Assembly (NCBI GenBank): GCA_964017145.1
Contig: OZ024849.1
Coordinates: forward strand, 3,038,001-3,102,000
Source: Agrocybe praecox
Lineage: Eukaryota; Basidiomycota; Agaricomycetes; Agaricales; Agrocybaceae
DNA: 64,000 bases
Direction of reading: 5' to 3'
Shown here: piece after piece, positions 36,326-48,194 of the stretch
How the letters are laid out: each line of letters begins with the position of its first letter
Position numbering within the stretch: position 1 is the first letter of the stretch
Made by a program: the position numbers and the translations under genes
The notes under the pieces: model-generated
What the model was told of the DNA's origin: nothing
The model's input: the letters and a program-made list of their open reading frames with translations, nothing else
The model's database searches: none

Positions 36326-38140
36326 ATGAATCGAGGGGAAATACTACCAGAAGTCGTGGATATTAACATATCGCAGACTGCTGACGGAATTTTTGTTGGT
36401 AAGTATCTGTAAATCATAATTCATTGAAAGGTTAAAACTAATGGCGTCACCGCGTCTGACCAGGATTTATTTTGTCCCTAATGTAAGGACAAATGTTACC
36501 GTCTAGTTCAAGATCTAAGCACACGGGGGGTTTAGTCTTCTGGGATTTACTATAGCGAAGGTCTGGCGCTATGCGCAATTTAATAGCGATGGCTGGAAGC
36601 TGAGATCTCTAGTGTGTCATCTCGCGTTCATCTATGTTTGTTGTCTAAATCTATGCACTAGGTCGCTTTGCTTCTGTACGCAGGGTCCTTTCCTATCGTA
36701 ATGTTCTGCTCACAGAGACGATCGTATAGTGCACTGGACATGGGTTCCACGATATTTACGGCCATTTTCACCCATGATTATTTGGTAAAATTTTATTCCT
36801 GCGTAAAATTACGAGCTAATTCTAATTTTCGCATTTTTGAGGTCTCGCATTTTGGAAACTACCCGAGACTTTTCGTCATTAATGATGGGGTTCTACTGGA
36901 GTGGATCATGAAGATCTTTGTTAATATCTTGTGCGGTTCTTTAATTCGTTTCTGTGTCAATATGAAGCTGAGGAAGCCACGCTGGATCATTCAGGCTGCA
37001 GCTTTTTTTTGCTAGTCGAGTATACCTACGTAACCATAAACCCCTTTTCTCTATATCCAAAACCTCACTTTTTTCTGTTATCTAGTTAATCCAGGAAATT
37101 ATTGGCTGCCAGGCTCAATCGTCAGACCATTATTTTCCTTTTTTCTCCGAGGCACATTACTAACTCTAGGCAAAGATTGTTACGGCAACCCTCGCGTTCG
37201 GTACGTTCATCCGTTGGCCCTTGATCCATTATTTCGTTACTTACTCTTCAGAATAGGATCTAGTATATGTGAGATCCTTCTGCTTCCTCCCATTTATTTG
37301 TAACTTAAATATTTAGTTTATGGCGCCGATCTATTCCAACACAGAAGCGTTGGCCGACTTGGATCAGATCTTATTAGGGTAACCGTCTGTAAGAAGTCTA
37401 TCGTTGTACTAGCTGACATACTGCCAGATAGCTATTGGCTTTGACCAATCAATGGTCATGATTGCAGACGGGATTCCAACGGTGGTGCTTTCCATGAATT
37501 TCCTAAAGGTTCGATCAGCAAGTAAAATACGGTGGCAAGTCGACCCAAGTCTGTAATGTACAGCTGCCAATTATTTGTTGCAGGACAAAAAGTTTCTTAC
37601 AGACCCTCGTAACCCTCATCGTGACCCGTGGCATTCTAATCACCCTTGCAGACCTGCTGTACCTGTTGCTATTCCTCATTAGTCCAACAAAACTTTATTG
37701 GTGGGCGTCCTTCTTTTATGGGTACTAGTAATATGAGACTAAACTCAAGCCGTAGGATGCCAGTACACTTAATAAGAACTAAACTCAAAGTCATAACGTT
37801 AAGTACGTACATCAAACTTTGATTTGAAAGAAATTCGTGTTAACAAACCTCCTATCAGTATCGATGTAAGGAAATTCATATCATAGAATATATTACTCAA
37901 TAGCCGGTTTGACTCCCCTATAGACTCAACACACGACCTAGCTCTCAAGATAATACTGCTATACGTCAAGCCGATGTTGGGAGTCCTTTGCATTTTGCAG
38001 AGATTTCAAGAAGAACGGTCGACAGCAACGTGGCAGTGGGCCGCGCTTACAGACATCCCTCACCTCCCCCACGGCCACATCCTAGCTCACCTCTCCTAAT
38101 ATTGGATCGGCAATTTCATTCTCCAGTTGCTGCGCTGTAG
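36326..38140 (+). CDS. DUF6534 seven-helix membrane protein, copy 2, altered C-terminus
   Basis: The exon pattern matches copy 1. Exon 1 is MNRGEILPEVVDINISQTADGIFVG, cut by gtaagt. Next come FILSLM, a tiny exon, and KVWRYAQFNSDGWKLRSLV. VALLLYAGSFPIVMFCSQRR and LDMGSTIFTAIFTHDYLV follow, then HFGNYPRLFVINDGVLLEW and FFASRVYL. FDQSMVMIADGIPTVVLSMN, LVTRGILITLADLLYLLLF and YWMPVHLIRTKLKVITL complete the core. After this last helix an intron of about 200 nt is needed, and the tail SRRTVDSNVAVGRAYRHPSP to a stop at 38140 lacks the LNAR hallmark. The C-terminus may be a degraded or newly acquired sequence. The membrane core looks intact. Its role is unknown. Confidence 0.75.
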
Positions 38141-38397
38141 TTTATTTTGATGATATACAGGTGTGGGACACTGATAGCCTCTTTGCTATGTTGAACACTA
38201 GTGTGTGTATGTATACATCATATCCGGAAAGTAAGGTCATATATAATCTTTAAGTAAGGGTGTATAGTAGTTTATAACTCTCATTGTGGATGAAGTATCA
38301 ATTTACCCTCCTTCGAAAGAAAAACAGTAATCTGAAGTCCAAAGGCAGGTAATCTAATCTAATCTACACGACCTTGATTAGATGCCATTGGACAATA

Positions 38398-38663
38398 CTG
38401 TAGCCGTGTGTATGGTGGCAACAGGCTGGAGGTGCGTTACGGTTCCGAGTTAGCAACCGCGGACCTGTTATGCGTTACGAAACCAACATTTGGCGACGGG
38501 AACCTCGCCGATCGACGGCTTTGAAGACCAACTTCATTCGGAGAATGAATCAATGGTTCGGCGCTAGCAACCAAGCCTGCGTTACGCGTTACAAATCTAT
38601 GGATTAGGCACCATTTTTGGGGGTGCGCTATGCGTTATGTTGCCACCATACACACTGGTACAG
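38398..38663. mobile_element. 266-bp MITE with TA target duplication (Tc1/mariner-like)
   Basis: Terminal inverted repeats of 26 bp with two mismatches. They start CTGTA, then share an 18-bp perfect core gtgtgtatggtggcaaca (left) and its reverse complement (right, 38639-38656). The element is flanked on both sides by TA (38396-38397 and 38664-38665), the Tc1/mariner target. No open frame lies inside; the interior repeats GCGTTAC/TGCGTTA several times. It sits about 260 bp downstream of DUF6534 copy 2. Superfamily is inferred from the TA duplication only. Confidence 0.75.
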
Positions 38664-39690
38664 TACTACCACAACACGCATTGAGATGTCCAGGGTGACG
38701 GGTAAGCAGAAAGTATTCAGAATCTGATGACGCAAAGCCCAGCTTCATGCTTGAGTGAGAGATCTTCTGTCAGGTATATCCTTGAATATTGTAACAGTGC
38801 AGTCTGACATAGCCACTATCAAATTAAGCCGTCTATTCGAGTGCTTCTGGCGTGCCTCGGCAGAGCGAGGGGGGGGAGCGCAACGAGGGGAGCGCAGTGC
38901 CTTGGTATATAGATATAGAAATTGTAATGTCTGCATGGGGCCTCACTCAAATAGACCTAGATCGACATCAACAGAAAGAAAGAAAGAAACAAGCCGTCCA
39001 TTCTCAGCATTCAATATTCAATGACTGACCCGACCCACGAAGGGCTTTCATCACCGATGACTCGAGGATATCTGGTCTGTTAAAAATTGACCGGAAGACA
39101 GTCCACAAGACGGTCTGCCGGACAATGGCATCTTAATTTGACAAAGTAGTTCGGCAAAGTAAAATTATTGATGTAATGCCCTGCATCACTTTCATCACAC
39201 CGGAGCCGCGGCAGCTGCCTGATGCACTGAGAGAGTGGTCGGAGAATATCACACATATTATGCCGAGTCCCGATACGATCAGAGCGCGCATGACGGCAAC
39301 AATGTTCAACCAATGCCGCGCGCGCCGACGATGTTGCCAAAGGCGATTATTTAACGTCAGACAATGAGCGATGAACATCGGTGACGCAGGGACGTCACAG
39401 AACAACCACATAAGGATAACATTTCTAAAATTAGAGAGAATTCTGATGAAAATAGCTAAAAATAGGAAACGGTATAAATAGCCTGGCAACGTGCAAGCTG
39501 CGGTCCATTGTTATAAGAGCCGATGTCCACTAATAATGACGTTTTCCCTTCCCTTACCTTAGACCACCGTGGTCATACCGTATTTTCTCCCATTTACCAT
39601 CGTTCATCAGCTCACCAACAATCCATTTGGCTTCTTGAAAGAAAAACCCAGATTACGACCAACACCGGGACTGAATCAGCCCCGAAAGAC
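38664..39690. other. Intergenic region upstream of GH16 copy 2
   Basis: About 1 kb with no supported gene. It contains a G-run (agcgagggggggg) near 38864-38877 and the GH16 promoter. Confidence 0.45.
39473..39480 (+). promoter_or_regulatory. TATA box upstream of GH16 copy 2
   Basis: TATAAATA is 43 bp before an ATG at 39523 that is in frame with the signal-peptide ATG at 39691. This raises the question of which start is used. Confidence 0.5.
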
Positions 39691-41397
39691 ATGATTCAAA
39701 CAATAATTGTAGCTCTACTAGCCTTCCACTTTCAGCTCATTCGACCTGCTGCTGCGCAAGAATTCAATGTAGTTCAGGATTTCTCTGGGACAACATTCTT
39801 CGATAAGTGGGACTTCTTTGGAAATTTTGACAATTTGACCTCTGGTTCGTATTTTACCTCGTTCCCTTTTGTTTGAAGGATCCTGTGCTTATATATCGCC
39901 ACGATACATACGCGTGTAGGTGATGTAATTTGGGTAAATCGATCCGACGCCCAACAGCTCGCCTTCGTAAATAGTAATGGGAATGCGATCATAAAAGTGG
40001 ATAATACCACGAATGTGCCGTTTAATGATAAACGGAATACCGTGCGTGTCTTCAGCCCCGGGGTTTATTCTATCATTTTCTCAAAAATGAACTTCAGGTC
40101 AGAATCACGTCGCAACAGTCATTTGGACTTGGGAGTCTAATTGTTACCGATATGCTCCATTTGCCCTTTGGATGTTCGGTAAGGCCCCGTCCTTGCGTCT
40201 AATGGGTAGGTAGCGAAGCTACTAATGCTTGAGAGTGTAGGTATGGCCCGCATTTTGGACCAAAGGTATTAACTGGCCACAGGATGGAGAAATCGAGTGA
40301 GTGAGTATGCTTGTTTCCCTACAATCACTCTAACGTACCTTCATAGTATAGTAGAAGCTGTTAACCTCGATTCTCAAAATCAAATGGCTTTACATACAAC
40401 TCAAGGATGTCTACACAGTCCCGTTGATCCGTCCCAGCAAACAGGTAGTCCGGGCCAGTTGAATTGCAATAGTACGGACAGCAGCGGGTGTACCGTCCTC
40501 GAAACAAAACAGGGGAGTTTCGGACAGAACTTTGCGAATAATGGAGGTGGGGTGTTCGCCACGCAGTTTGACTTCTCTGGGTATGCCGTGCACTTATCCT
40601 ACGTGTACGACTTGCTGATACATTTATCCTTCGTAGGATTTTGTAAGTAAATTTATCACCAAGCGGAATCGACACTAAGATTATTTTAATCTTTCCCCCC
40701 AGTATATGGTTCTGGCCGGTACGCTAGTCCTTGGCTTTTTCTCATGATTCTGCTTAACGTTGACTTTTAGCGAGCGAACATACCTCCCTCACTCCAAAAC
40801 ACAACATCTACCTCGTCCCTCGCTTCCATTGCAGATTGGGGTCCGCCGTCAGCCAGCTACCCATCTTCGAATGATACAAATGGGTGTAACATACCATCCT
40901 TCTTCGACGCCCAAAACATAGTTATAGATATCACGCTTTGCGGAACCTTGTATGTATAGCTCATATCCACTCATGCCGGCGTACTCACAGTATCTAAAAC
41001 TAGTGCCGGAGTCGCGTCGATTTATCAGCCACAGTGCGGAAGTCAGGGGCCAACTGGGATTTGTGTGAGTCCCTCTCTTGCAAATATAAATGCTTAAGTT
41101 TACAGTCTTATATAGTACAACGATAACGTGATTGGATCAGGAGCCAATTACGGCAATGCGTTCTTCGAAATTCAGTGGGTCCGCGTCTATGCACAGCCCG
41201 GCAGTGCCGCTGCAACACCAGGGACATTCTCAGCACCGCAGCCAAGTGCCACTGGAGGTGATTCTAGTGGAAACATCGGCGACACCGGCCCTAGCCCCAC
41301 AGATGACGGGGGAACGCGTCCAAGTTCGGCTAAGGAATTAAAGTTAGCCTGGGAAGTCATGATACTTACCATTCTTCTTGTTTTCGTTGTTGCATAG
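39691..41397 (+). CDS. GH16 laminarinase-type endo-beta-glucanase, copy 2, GPI-type tail
   Basis: A paralogue of the GH16 gene at 21.4-23.1 kb. From 39691 it reads MIQTIIVALLAFHFQLIRPAAAQ, a clear signal peptide, then FNVVQDFSGTTFFDKWDFFG. HLPFGCSVWPAFWTKGINW precedes the catalytic GEIDIVE, whose Asp codon is split by an intron (GA|T, donor gtgagt). NQMALHTTQGC, GCTVLETKQGSFG, NGGGVFATQFDFSG, IADWGPPSASYPSS and FFEIQWVRVYAQPG complete the domain. The tail is Ser/Pro/Gly-rich and ends with a hydrophobic stretch WEVMILTILLVFVVA, consistent with GPI anchoring. Intron 1 has a gttcgt donor. Likely acts on cell-wall beta-1,3(6)-glucan, for wall remodelling or degradation. An in-frame upstream ATG at 39523 would add 56 residues before the signal peptide. 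Confidence 0.9.
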
Positions 41398-41947
41398 TTC
41401 CCCAAAATGCTGGGACATCTCTATTTCTACTATGTATCCCATCTCTTACAGACTATGTATGTAACAATATAGAACAGCCCACAAATTTGTGTGGTATTAC
41501 TACCTTTGTAGCGCAGTAATGTACGACTATTTTTTGATATCGATATTCTACTTACGCCCGAACGAAATTCTCAACTTCATCTTCTGTAACTTCTTTACGA
41601 ATACAGACAAAGGCTTGGTCGAGGCATCGTATTGGATTGCCTATACAACGGTCATCAGAGCTGATCCTAACGGTGTCCCTATTCTAGATACATCATCGTC
41701 ATTTTACATCAGAACGAACAAATAGAAAATCCGTAATCATGTTCTAAGAATCAGGCCATCACTGAGCTGAAGCAGGAGTCTCTCAACATCACATGAATCC
41801 GATGTTGTTGTGTCACCATCGGTTGTCTGAGGCAACGAACGAGATGATTTACATGCTAATGCCTCATATAAGTAGTTGTCCCAGGAGCGTAAATTTTTTC
41901 GTCCCAGTAACATAACAATCTTCACCGGTGGAAGAAGGTCATACGCG

Positions 41948-43910
41948 ATGTCCCCAATATCCCGTGTTATATCTGTCGTTTCTCAACAGGACGTACCCAA
42001 CTCTCGTAAATCGCAGGTCGTAGCCAAGAGCTTTACCCCCCCAGTGACAAGAACGACATCGACGCAGGAATCGCATCAAATCCCGACGAAAACAACCATT
42101 TCCCGTGTCGTTCCTGAGTTTCCAGCACGTATTAGTACCGTAAAAACAGGAGAAAATGAGTCCAGAACAAGGTTCGCTTATTGGGGCGCCGCTTGAAGCT
42201 ACAGGAGACGTTAATCACTTGATTCCTAGTATCATCAAACCTACTGCCTCTTCTAAGCCCGTTATCCCAACAATCCTTTCTGGAACTAGCACCGACCCAC
42301 GGAACCAACGTATCCATCATTTTGATACTTCACAGATCGTGAAACCCACTGTTCTTCCCAAGGAATCGTCAATCAGCGACAGGAATAAGGCCAGTACTTT
42401 TGCGGTTACTTCCACGGCAAGTACAACGAAACCATCGGATCAATGCGATCACGGGAATGAAACGACTCCTCATTCAGAGAATAAAGAACATGGACACGCA
42501 ATATTCAATTGCTTTTCAAAGATTAATCACTCGACGATACTAGACCATGGACATGGCCACCATTCTTTGACAACGCACCGTGTAACATCGACAACAACCA
42601 AGGAAGGCCATGACACACATACCGCCTCATCGACTTCTCAGACATTGAGCAGACCGAACGACCACGATCAACATACTCACGCGTCATCTCAAACATCGAA
42701 GAAAACGAAAGATCATGGTGGACATCAAGCCCACACGTCCACTCTTACTCGTTCTCATGTTCAAACTATCACGACTAGTACCAAAGTATCCAGCTCTAAG
42801 AAATCATCAACTGTCACAGCTACAAGGTACGAGAGTGCAGCTGAATTACGATCAGGTCATCTTAAACCATCGTCAGGAAACAAACAGCATCGAGCACAAG
42901 GAAATCAGGAACAGTACATGATTCCAGGTACGGCGGTTTATTTTCTTCCACTTTTACTACTGCGAAATATCTTAACGTTGGCATAGACCATCCGCGACCA
43001 CCTCTGTTGTCCGCGGGGGGGCAGCTACATCGGTAGTCACCAAACCAGTCACCAAAAAAACGAGCAATTCCCCTCATCCCAAGGACTCGGCAACATTGCA
43101 TAGCTCAAGGTGCAGTACCTATTGTTACTCTAGGGCCGCAAGTCGGCTAAATATCCGTATAGAGCGAGTAGTTCTGCATCTCGAAAGACGAAGACACCAA
43201 TAGTCATCCAGACAAAGGTAAAAGCACAGAGTGCCAGTAGTTCACATCATACCGGAAATATAGAAACACCACATAGCTCCAGGTAAAGCTCATTCTTTTC
43301 TGTGTTATCTCATTACTCCGTTACTTATCTTGTATAGCCCCAGGGTTTCTACACCTCGCGAAACAGGGACATCGATAATTGCTAACACGAAGTCTATAAC
43401 ACAACATACGAGTAGTTCAAGCCCTCTTAGGTACTCAATATTGTGCTGGGCTGCATTAAACACTCTACTGAGTATTTGTAGTGTGGAGACATCGACTACG
43501 ACCACTTCCGTAGCTGAGATAACCTCGATGAGCGGGGGCTCAAGTTCAACCTCCACATCTTCTATACAACATACCATATCGGGAACAACACTTGGTCTGA
43601 TAAACCAGAAACACCATTCAGTAACGTCAATGACATTGTCACTGTCAATATCAACGTCGACAACTTTCAAGCCATGGCCAACGCACTACGTCTTTGCGCA
43701 GCAGTAAGCACCAAACTACACGGTCAGAATCTTCATTTTGATCAAAATTATCCTAGGTCTGTGAATCCACGATCAACGGGAGCACTAGCGATTACCATTC
43801 CTATTATTGTATACTGCATTTGCTCGGTCTGGATCTTTCTTTATCTCAGACGGTGTCGCTTATGGAAGATGAAGCAAAAGAAACTAAACGAGAAGATGAG
43901 GGAGATCTAG
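41948..43910 (+). CDS. His/Ser/Thr-rich mucin-like single-pass membrane protein, multi-exon
   Basis: A probable surface protein, family not recognised. The 5' end is uncertain: a frame with MSPISRVISVVSQQD (ATG 41948) appears to join, through a 60-nt intron with a gttcgc donor (42171-42230), to IIKPTASSKPVIPTIL. A Ser/Thr region follows with many His (HGHAIF, DHGHGHHSLTTHR, DHDQHTHASS, DHGGHQAHTS). From 42930 to 43480 several short Ser/Thr exons of about 70-110 nt alternate with introns of 50-65 nt. The last exons read VETSTTTTSVAEITSMSGG and SVNPRSTG, then one helix ALAITIPIIVYCICSVWIFLYL and a basic tail RRCRLWKMKQKK ending at 43910. An upstream exon (about 41610-41725) containing EASYWIAYTTVIRADPNGVP, like fungal wall-protein ectodomains, may belong to it. 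Sensor or adhesin is only a guess. Confidence 0.5.
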
Positions 43911-44439
43911 GCTCTCGGTTATTTATCTGTACATAGATAATGCGGACAGGATGAATTCACAATATAGCTCGTAGCTGGCGCTAGGATATCCAGCGCCAAT
44001 TTGGTGCGTATGGCCCCGAGCCGCGTCGCAGATCCCGTGACCCGCGGCAACAGCCCTTGCCAGAACAGACGCCATTAGAATCAGAATTGCCTGCGACTCT
44101 CCTCATCTGGACAGGCGGTTGACGCACTTATATCAACCACGATTGCAGAATATATACAGGAAAGCTGTCTTTACACCGAGAACTGATATGGATACAATCT
44201 TGATATGATCAGCCTAATAATGGGGCGTTCAACTTGCTGAATAATTCAAGTTTAGTGAATGTCATGGCTGCTCCAGTATGGGATGGGTGATTCTCTTGGA
44301 TCGGAAGTCTTGTAAGCTAGATACACACGCAACCCTGTGAATTCAACTAGAGGAGTATCAACAAGAGTTATTACCCTAGTGACTATGGATACCACTGTGA
44401 TTGTGACTCTACGTAATGATTTAAAATTAGAATACGTTA
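43911..44439. other. Convergent intergenic region
   Basis: Lies between the tails of the mucin-like gene (plus) and the first array gene (minus). No gene is supported. Confidence 0.45.
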
Positions 44440-46229
44440 CTAGGCATAAACACAGACCTCCGTACGCGAAGAAAATTTCGCAGAATCAGTCAGAGAGACC
44501 GGCTCTCTCGTTGGACGCGATGAGGCTGCCCGTAGTGAAAACGAGTTAACATTGTCAAATGAAGTGATGACGTTATGACTCGGTGTCTTATATGAGGATC
44601 TTGCGTTCAGCATGACGACTGCAGAGAAGACGGGATCAGTATAAGAATCGTCATCATTTATGAGGTTGATGAAGGCAGCCTGAAGCGTACTCATCGTCAA
44701 TATGTATAATTTAGCTTGTGTTAATTGGATTGGCAACCTAAAACAACATTAAGGATTATTGTGCGACAATGCAAAGCAGAGGAAGATTGCATACCAATAA
44801 AGCTTTATAGGATTAAAAAGATAAAGAGCCATATAAAGTATGTTCGAAATAGTGACCAGGAAGCCGCGAGTTACAACGTAACCTAAAAGCTTTTGGAGAA
44901 TGGTGATCGTCCTATATTGAAAGATCAGGCACCACCCTCCGTCAGGGCAGGAAATAGTGTGTAATCACCCTCTAACATTGCTTTGCGACCGAGCGCGAAG
45001 AAAATGTAAGGTCAGGACCGTGGTCGTTATTCCGTCGGCGATAGTGGTAAAGGCTTGACCGAGTATGACACTCATCTATTGGAATAGTATTAGCAATTAT
45101 GCATATGATTGCGTTATAGCTATACAAACCTTGAATTTGAGTTCGAGAAGTTCGAAAATGCTTGTGTGCTGCAGTCCAATTACTACATTGTCTTGCGTGG
45201 TCATCCAGAGAGTAAGAAAACGAGTTTAGGCCAAATTTGTATACTAGAACGTACAAATATTGACGGCTAATGGGGTTGACATTGTAAGCATATGGGAAAC
45301 ACCAATCTCCCAAGCCAGCTCACCGAGTGCGAGTAAGGTCGCGAAAATCTGTGCATATTTGCCACATTGTACTTAACCCATTGCGTCATTGAGGCGTGTA
45401 ATATACTCACAATAGAGCCGGGTATCCAGTAATCTTTTGGGTTCACTGTATGAGAAGACGGTCAAAAAGCGTCCAGGATGTCAGGTAAAATTTAATCACA
45501 TAGATAGACTCGACTAGCAAAGAAAAGTTGGACCCTGGAGATTTTGCGCCACTTCAGTACCCCAGTAGCACGGAAGAATAGATATGATTATTTGACAACT
45601 TACAAGAACACAACTATCACGGTCAGTAGCAGCTCAACCACGAAGCCAGAGTTGATGACTGTCAGTTCGAGGATGTTTCCGAAATGTCCGATCTATGGTT
45701 TTAAACACTATTAAGAAGGAAACTGAATCTAAGAAAGACGAACTTCACGTACTAGGTAGGTGTGTACTAAAACAGTATTGTTGCTAGTTGTAGCGATGTC
45801 GAGAGCACTAGAAATAGATCAACGTGTCAGAGAAGGGCAAATGCTGTATAGCTTCGAAGAATGTGCACATCAGAGTCGTAACCTGGATTCCATCGTCGGT
45901 GTAAGTGGTGTTTGATAAGTAACTTGATTTTCTGGACATACCAAAGCCCTCAGTATCCAAAGGTCATTGTTACTACGCGCGTAGTTCCATGCCTGAAGGA
46001 GATTGACCCCAGTAAGACTAGACAAGTTCAGTATTCTATCTTACTGGCGCATTCCCCGTAAACGTTTCTTACATCGTTGAAAGAATGAAGCCTGTCAATC
46101 CATGGTGAGGTTATTGGTGGTCACAATGCCCGAAGAAGGGACCTACGCACCGACAAAGATACCGTCTGCGAGAGGCGAGAGATTCAAGTCAATAGGAAAT
46201 AGCACTCTCGGCAAAGGATTCAACAGCAT
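44440..46229 (-). CDS. DUF6534 seven-helix membrane protein, copy 3 (array gene A)
   Basis: A minus-strand gene with the complete family pattern. The ATG at 46229 gives MLLNPLPRVLFPIDLNLSPL and ADGIFVG, cut by gtgcgt. Then come GVNLLQAWNYARSNNDLWIL, SALDIATTSNNTVLVHTYLV, GHFGNILELTVINSGFVVEL, FFASRVYL, DYWIPGSIVS, ILGQAFTTIADGITTTVL, LHFLRARSQSNVRG, LLGYVVTRGFLVTISNIL, LYWLPIQLTQAKLYILTM and, after a 67-nt-scale intron, VMLNARSSYK. A hydrophilic tail NVNSFSLRAASSRPTREPVS ends at 44440. The LNAR ending is kept, so this is the best preserved member of the array. Predicted plasma-membrane or endomembrane protein of unknown function. Confidence 0.82.
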
Positions 46230-48194
46230 TTCCGGGATTAGTGGGCAGAATGAAGTATCACAGCACGAGGATACTCAGGTGGTTTGTTTTAAGTGTGGCT
46301 TGAGTACATTTTGAAACCTTGACGGCGGGTCGAACGAGGAAGTTAGATGACGTTAAGAGGTAAATTTGTCTATAGTGGCGTTAGCGCATAAACTTCCTGG
46401 ATCAAAGTATCCCGTATAACTTTGCTATATTCTGACAGGTGTTCTTATTCCCTCGATAGCTCCTGCGGCATTTGGGTTAGTTGATATCAATTGATAGGAA
46501 AGGAACATGATCCCACCTAAGTCTCATAAATAGCGATATCGGAAAGATATCACTCACAGCGTCCCGTTGTTCGTCACACGCCCCTTGACTTCGTATGGAA
46601 GACAGTCTATATTGAACGATCATTTGGATGATGCTTAAAAAAGATTCCCAACGATTCGTTTTCAGAGAAAAAGATGCCCAGTGATAAAAATAAAAATCGC
46701 TTGATGACTGCCAGAGCCAACCGGTAGTTACCGGACGATCAGGGGAACCGATAATCGTTCTATTTCAAGGAGCCCCCCAACTATTTTCCTGGACACCGAG
46801 GGTCGCACCAATTTATAGTCAGGGATAATGAAGCTCTGTCTGCAGTTTACCGTTCTTCGGTTCGACTTGTTGATATAATGTAAGCTAAGAAAGATGGCTA
46901 AGTACTTACTGCAGACCATCCACCCACATTCCAACTCTCGTTATCTCTTGTTAATGTGAGAAAAGAGGCGATACAGCGTCATGCATCAATCACCGTCCTC
47001 GCTGATTCATGGCATGTCTCGGTTCTCAGGAAATGGAAGGTAGATGCTATCGATGAGTAACGCATATACTCACGCGTTGGCACATCTTTCATCAGTCAAA
47101 CCACTTGTGCGCCGCCGCAGTATTGTCAACGACCCTCGAAACGAGCTGTCCAATTCATCGAAGTCGTAGTGAGAACTGTCCGTGTTAAATCGTGGACCTC
47201 ATTGTTGCTAGACAATTTTGGAGATGGCACAAGGGAATTATGCCTTGGTGCTATTCCCGATGCAATAGAGTAACGGAACAAGCAAGGCATTTGGCCTGAA
47301 TTACGTAAAACGGGACAAGAAGACTGCGCGCACCTGAATAGTAGGAAAGTAGGGGCTAACTCTGGCGTTGTGGTGTATGTCCAAGCGAGTTGCCAACGTG
47401 GACTCCTCCAGCAGTATCGACTCATCGTTCTTGTTCGGCCTGGCGTGTCGAAGTTGCGTAATTAACGCATCTCAACGCCTTGAGACTAATGGTTACCTGA
47501 AAGTTGAGATCAATGAAGGAAAATGGGGAAACAGTCTAGTAGGCACTGACCAGTTCTTTCTTTGTGCCGCCAGGTCATAATACATAACCCCCTCTGACAG
47601 CAAAACTCTAGACTTGATCATTGTTTCACGTTCTATACTGAGGTATTTTCGATGAAATGCTTGAGAGAGGATGATGCATCGATGATGGGTGACAGTGGTT
47701 GCGGTATGAAAAGTTCAACACGACAGCGCTGAGCGACGAGTGTACAGTGACACCGCCAGTGCCAAGTCTCACGTGAAGCAAATTTATTCTCGTGACCTGA
47801 CGCGTCGCGTGTGGCTGAACACCCCAGACGCTTATTCGGTTTATATTGGCACGTTACAGTGGGACGCAGTAAGTAACGACAACGACAAGTTCAAATTATC
47901 TCTCCATGTGTGTTTAAGAAACCACCGCTGATGCTGGTAGTTGAGAGGGATCCAGTACTCCTCTGAGCAAAAATCCTCATGTTGGCGAGGTCCTAGAGCC
48001 GTGATCAACTCAACTCTCCTATGTCATGATGCAAGTTTCAAACTAACCCGTGCATTTAGGGCGTCATCAACGGTATCGTTTGCAGAGCCCCTATTCCACG
48101 CCGTTCTTGATGATACTGAAAGCTGGAAAGGCCCGTTTTTCTCCGTATCAATGATTACCTCGTCGGGATTCTGAGAGTTCAGGCTGTTCATGTC
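46230..48194. other. Spacer between array genes A and B
   Basis: About 2 kb, longer than the other spacers. I searched it for the family motifs (DGIFVG, QAW, FFASRVY, LYVIT, LNAR) on the minus strand and found none clear. Open frames at 47126-47425 (minus) and 47740-47931 (plus) show no motif. Confidence 0.4.

Noticed and set aside
42156..42230. Start of the mucin-like gene at the ATG 42156
   Set aside because: This segment reads better as an intron (gttcgc...cctag) joining an upstream Ser/Thr-rich frame to IIKPTASS; the gene probably begins further upstream.
46230..48194. A further DUF6534 copy in the widest array spacer
   Set aside because: None of the family motifs could be found on the minus strand there.
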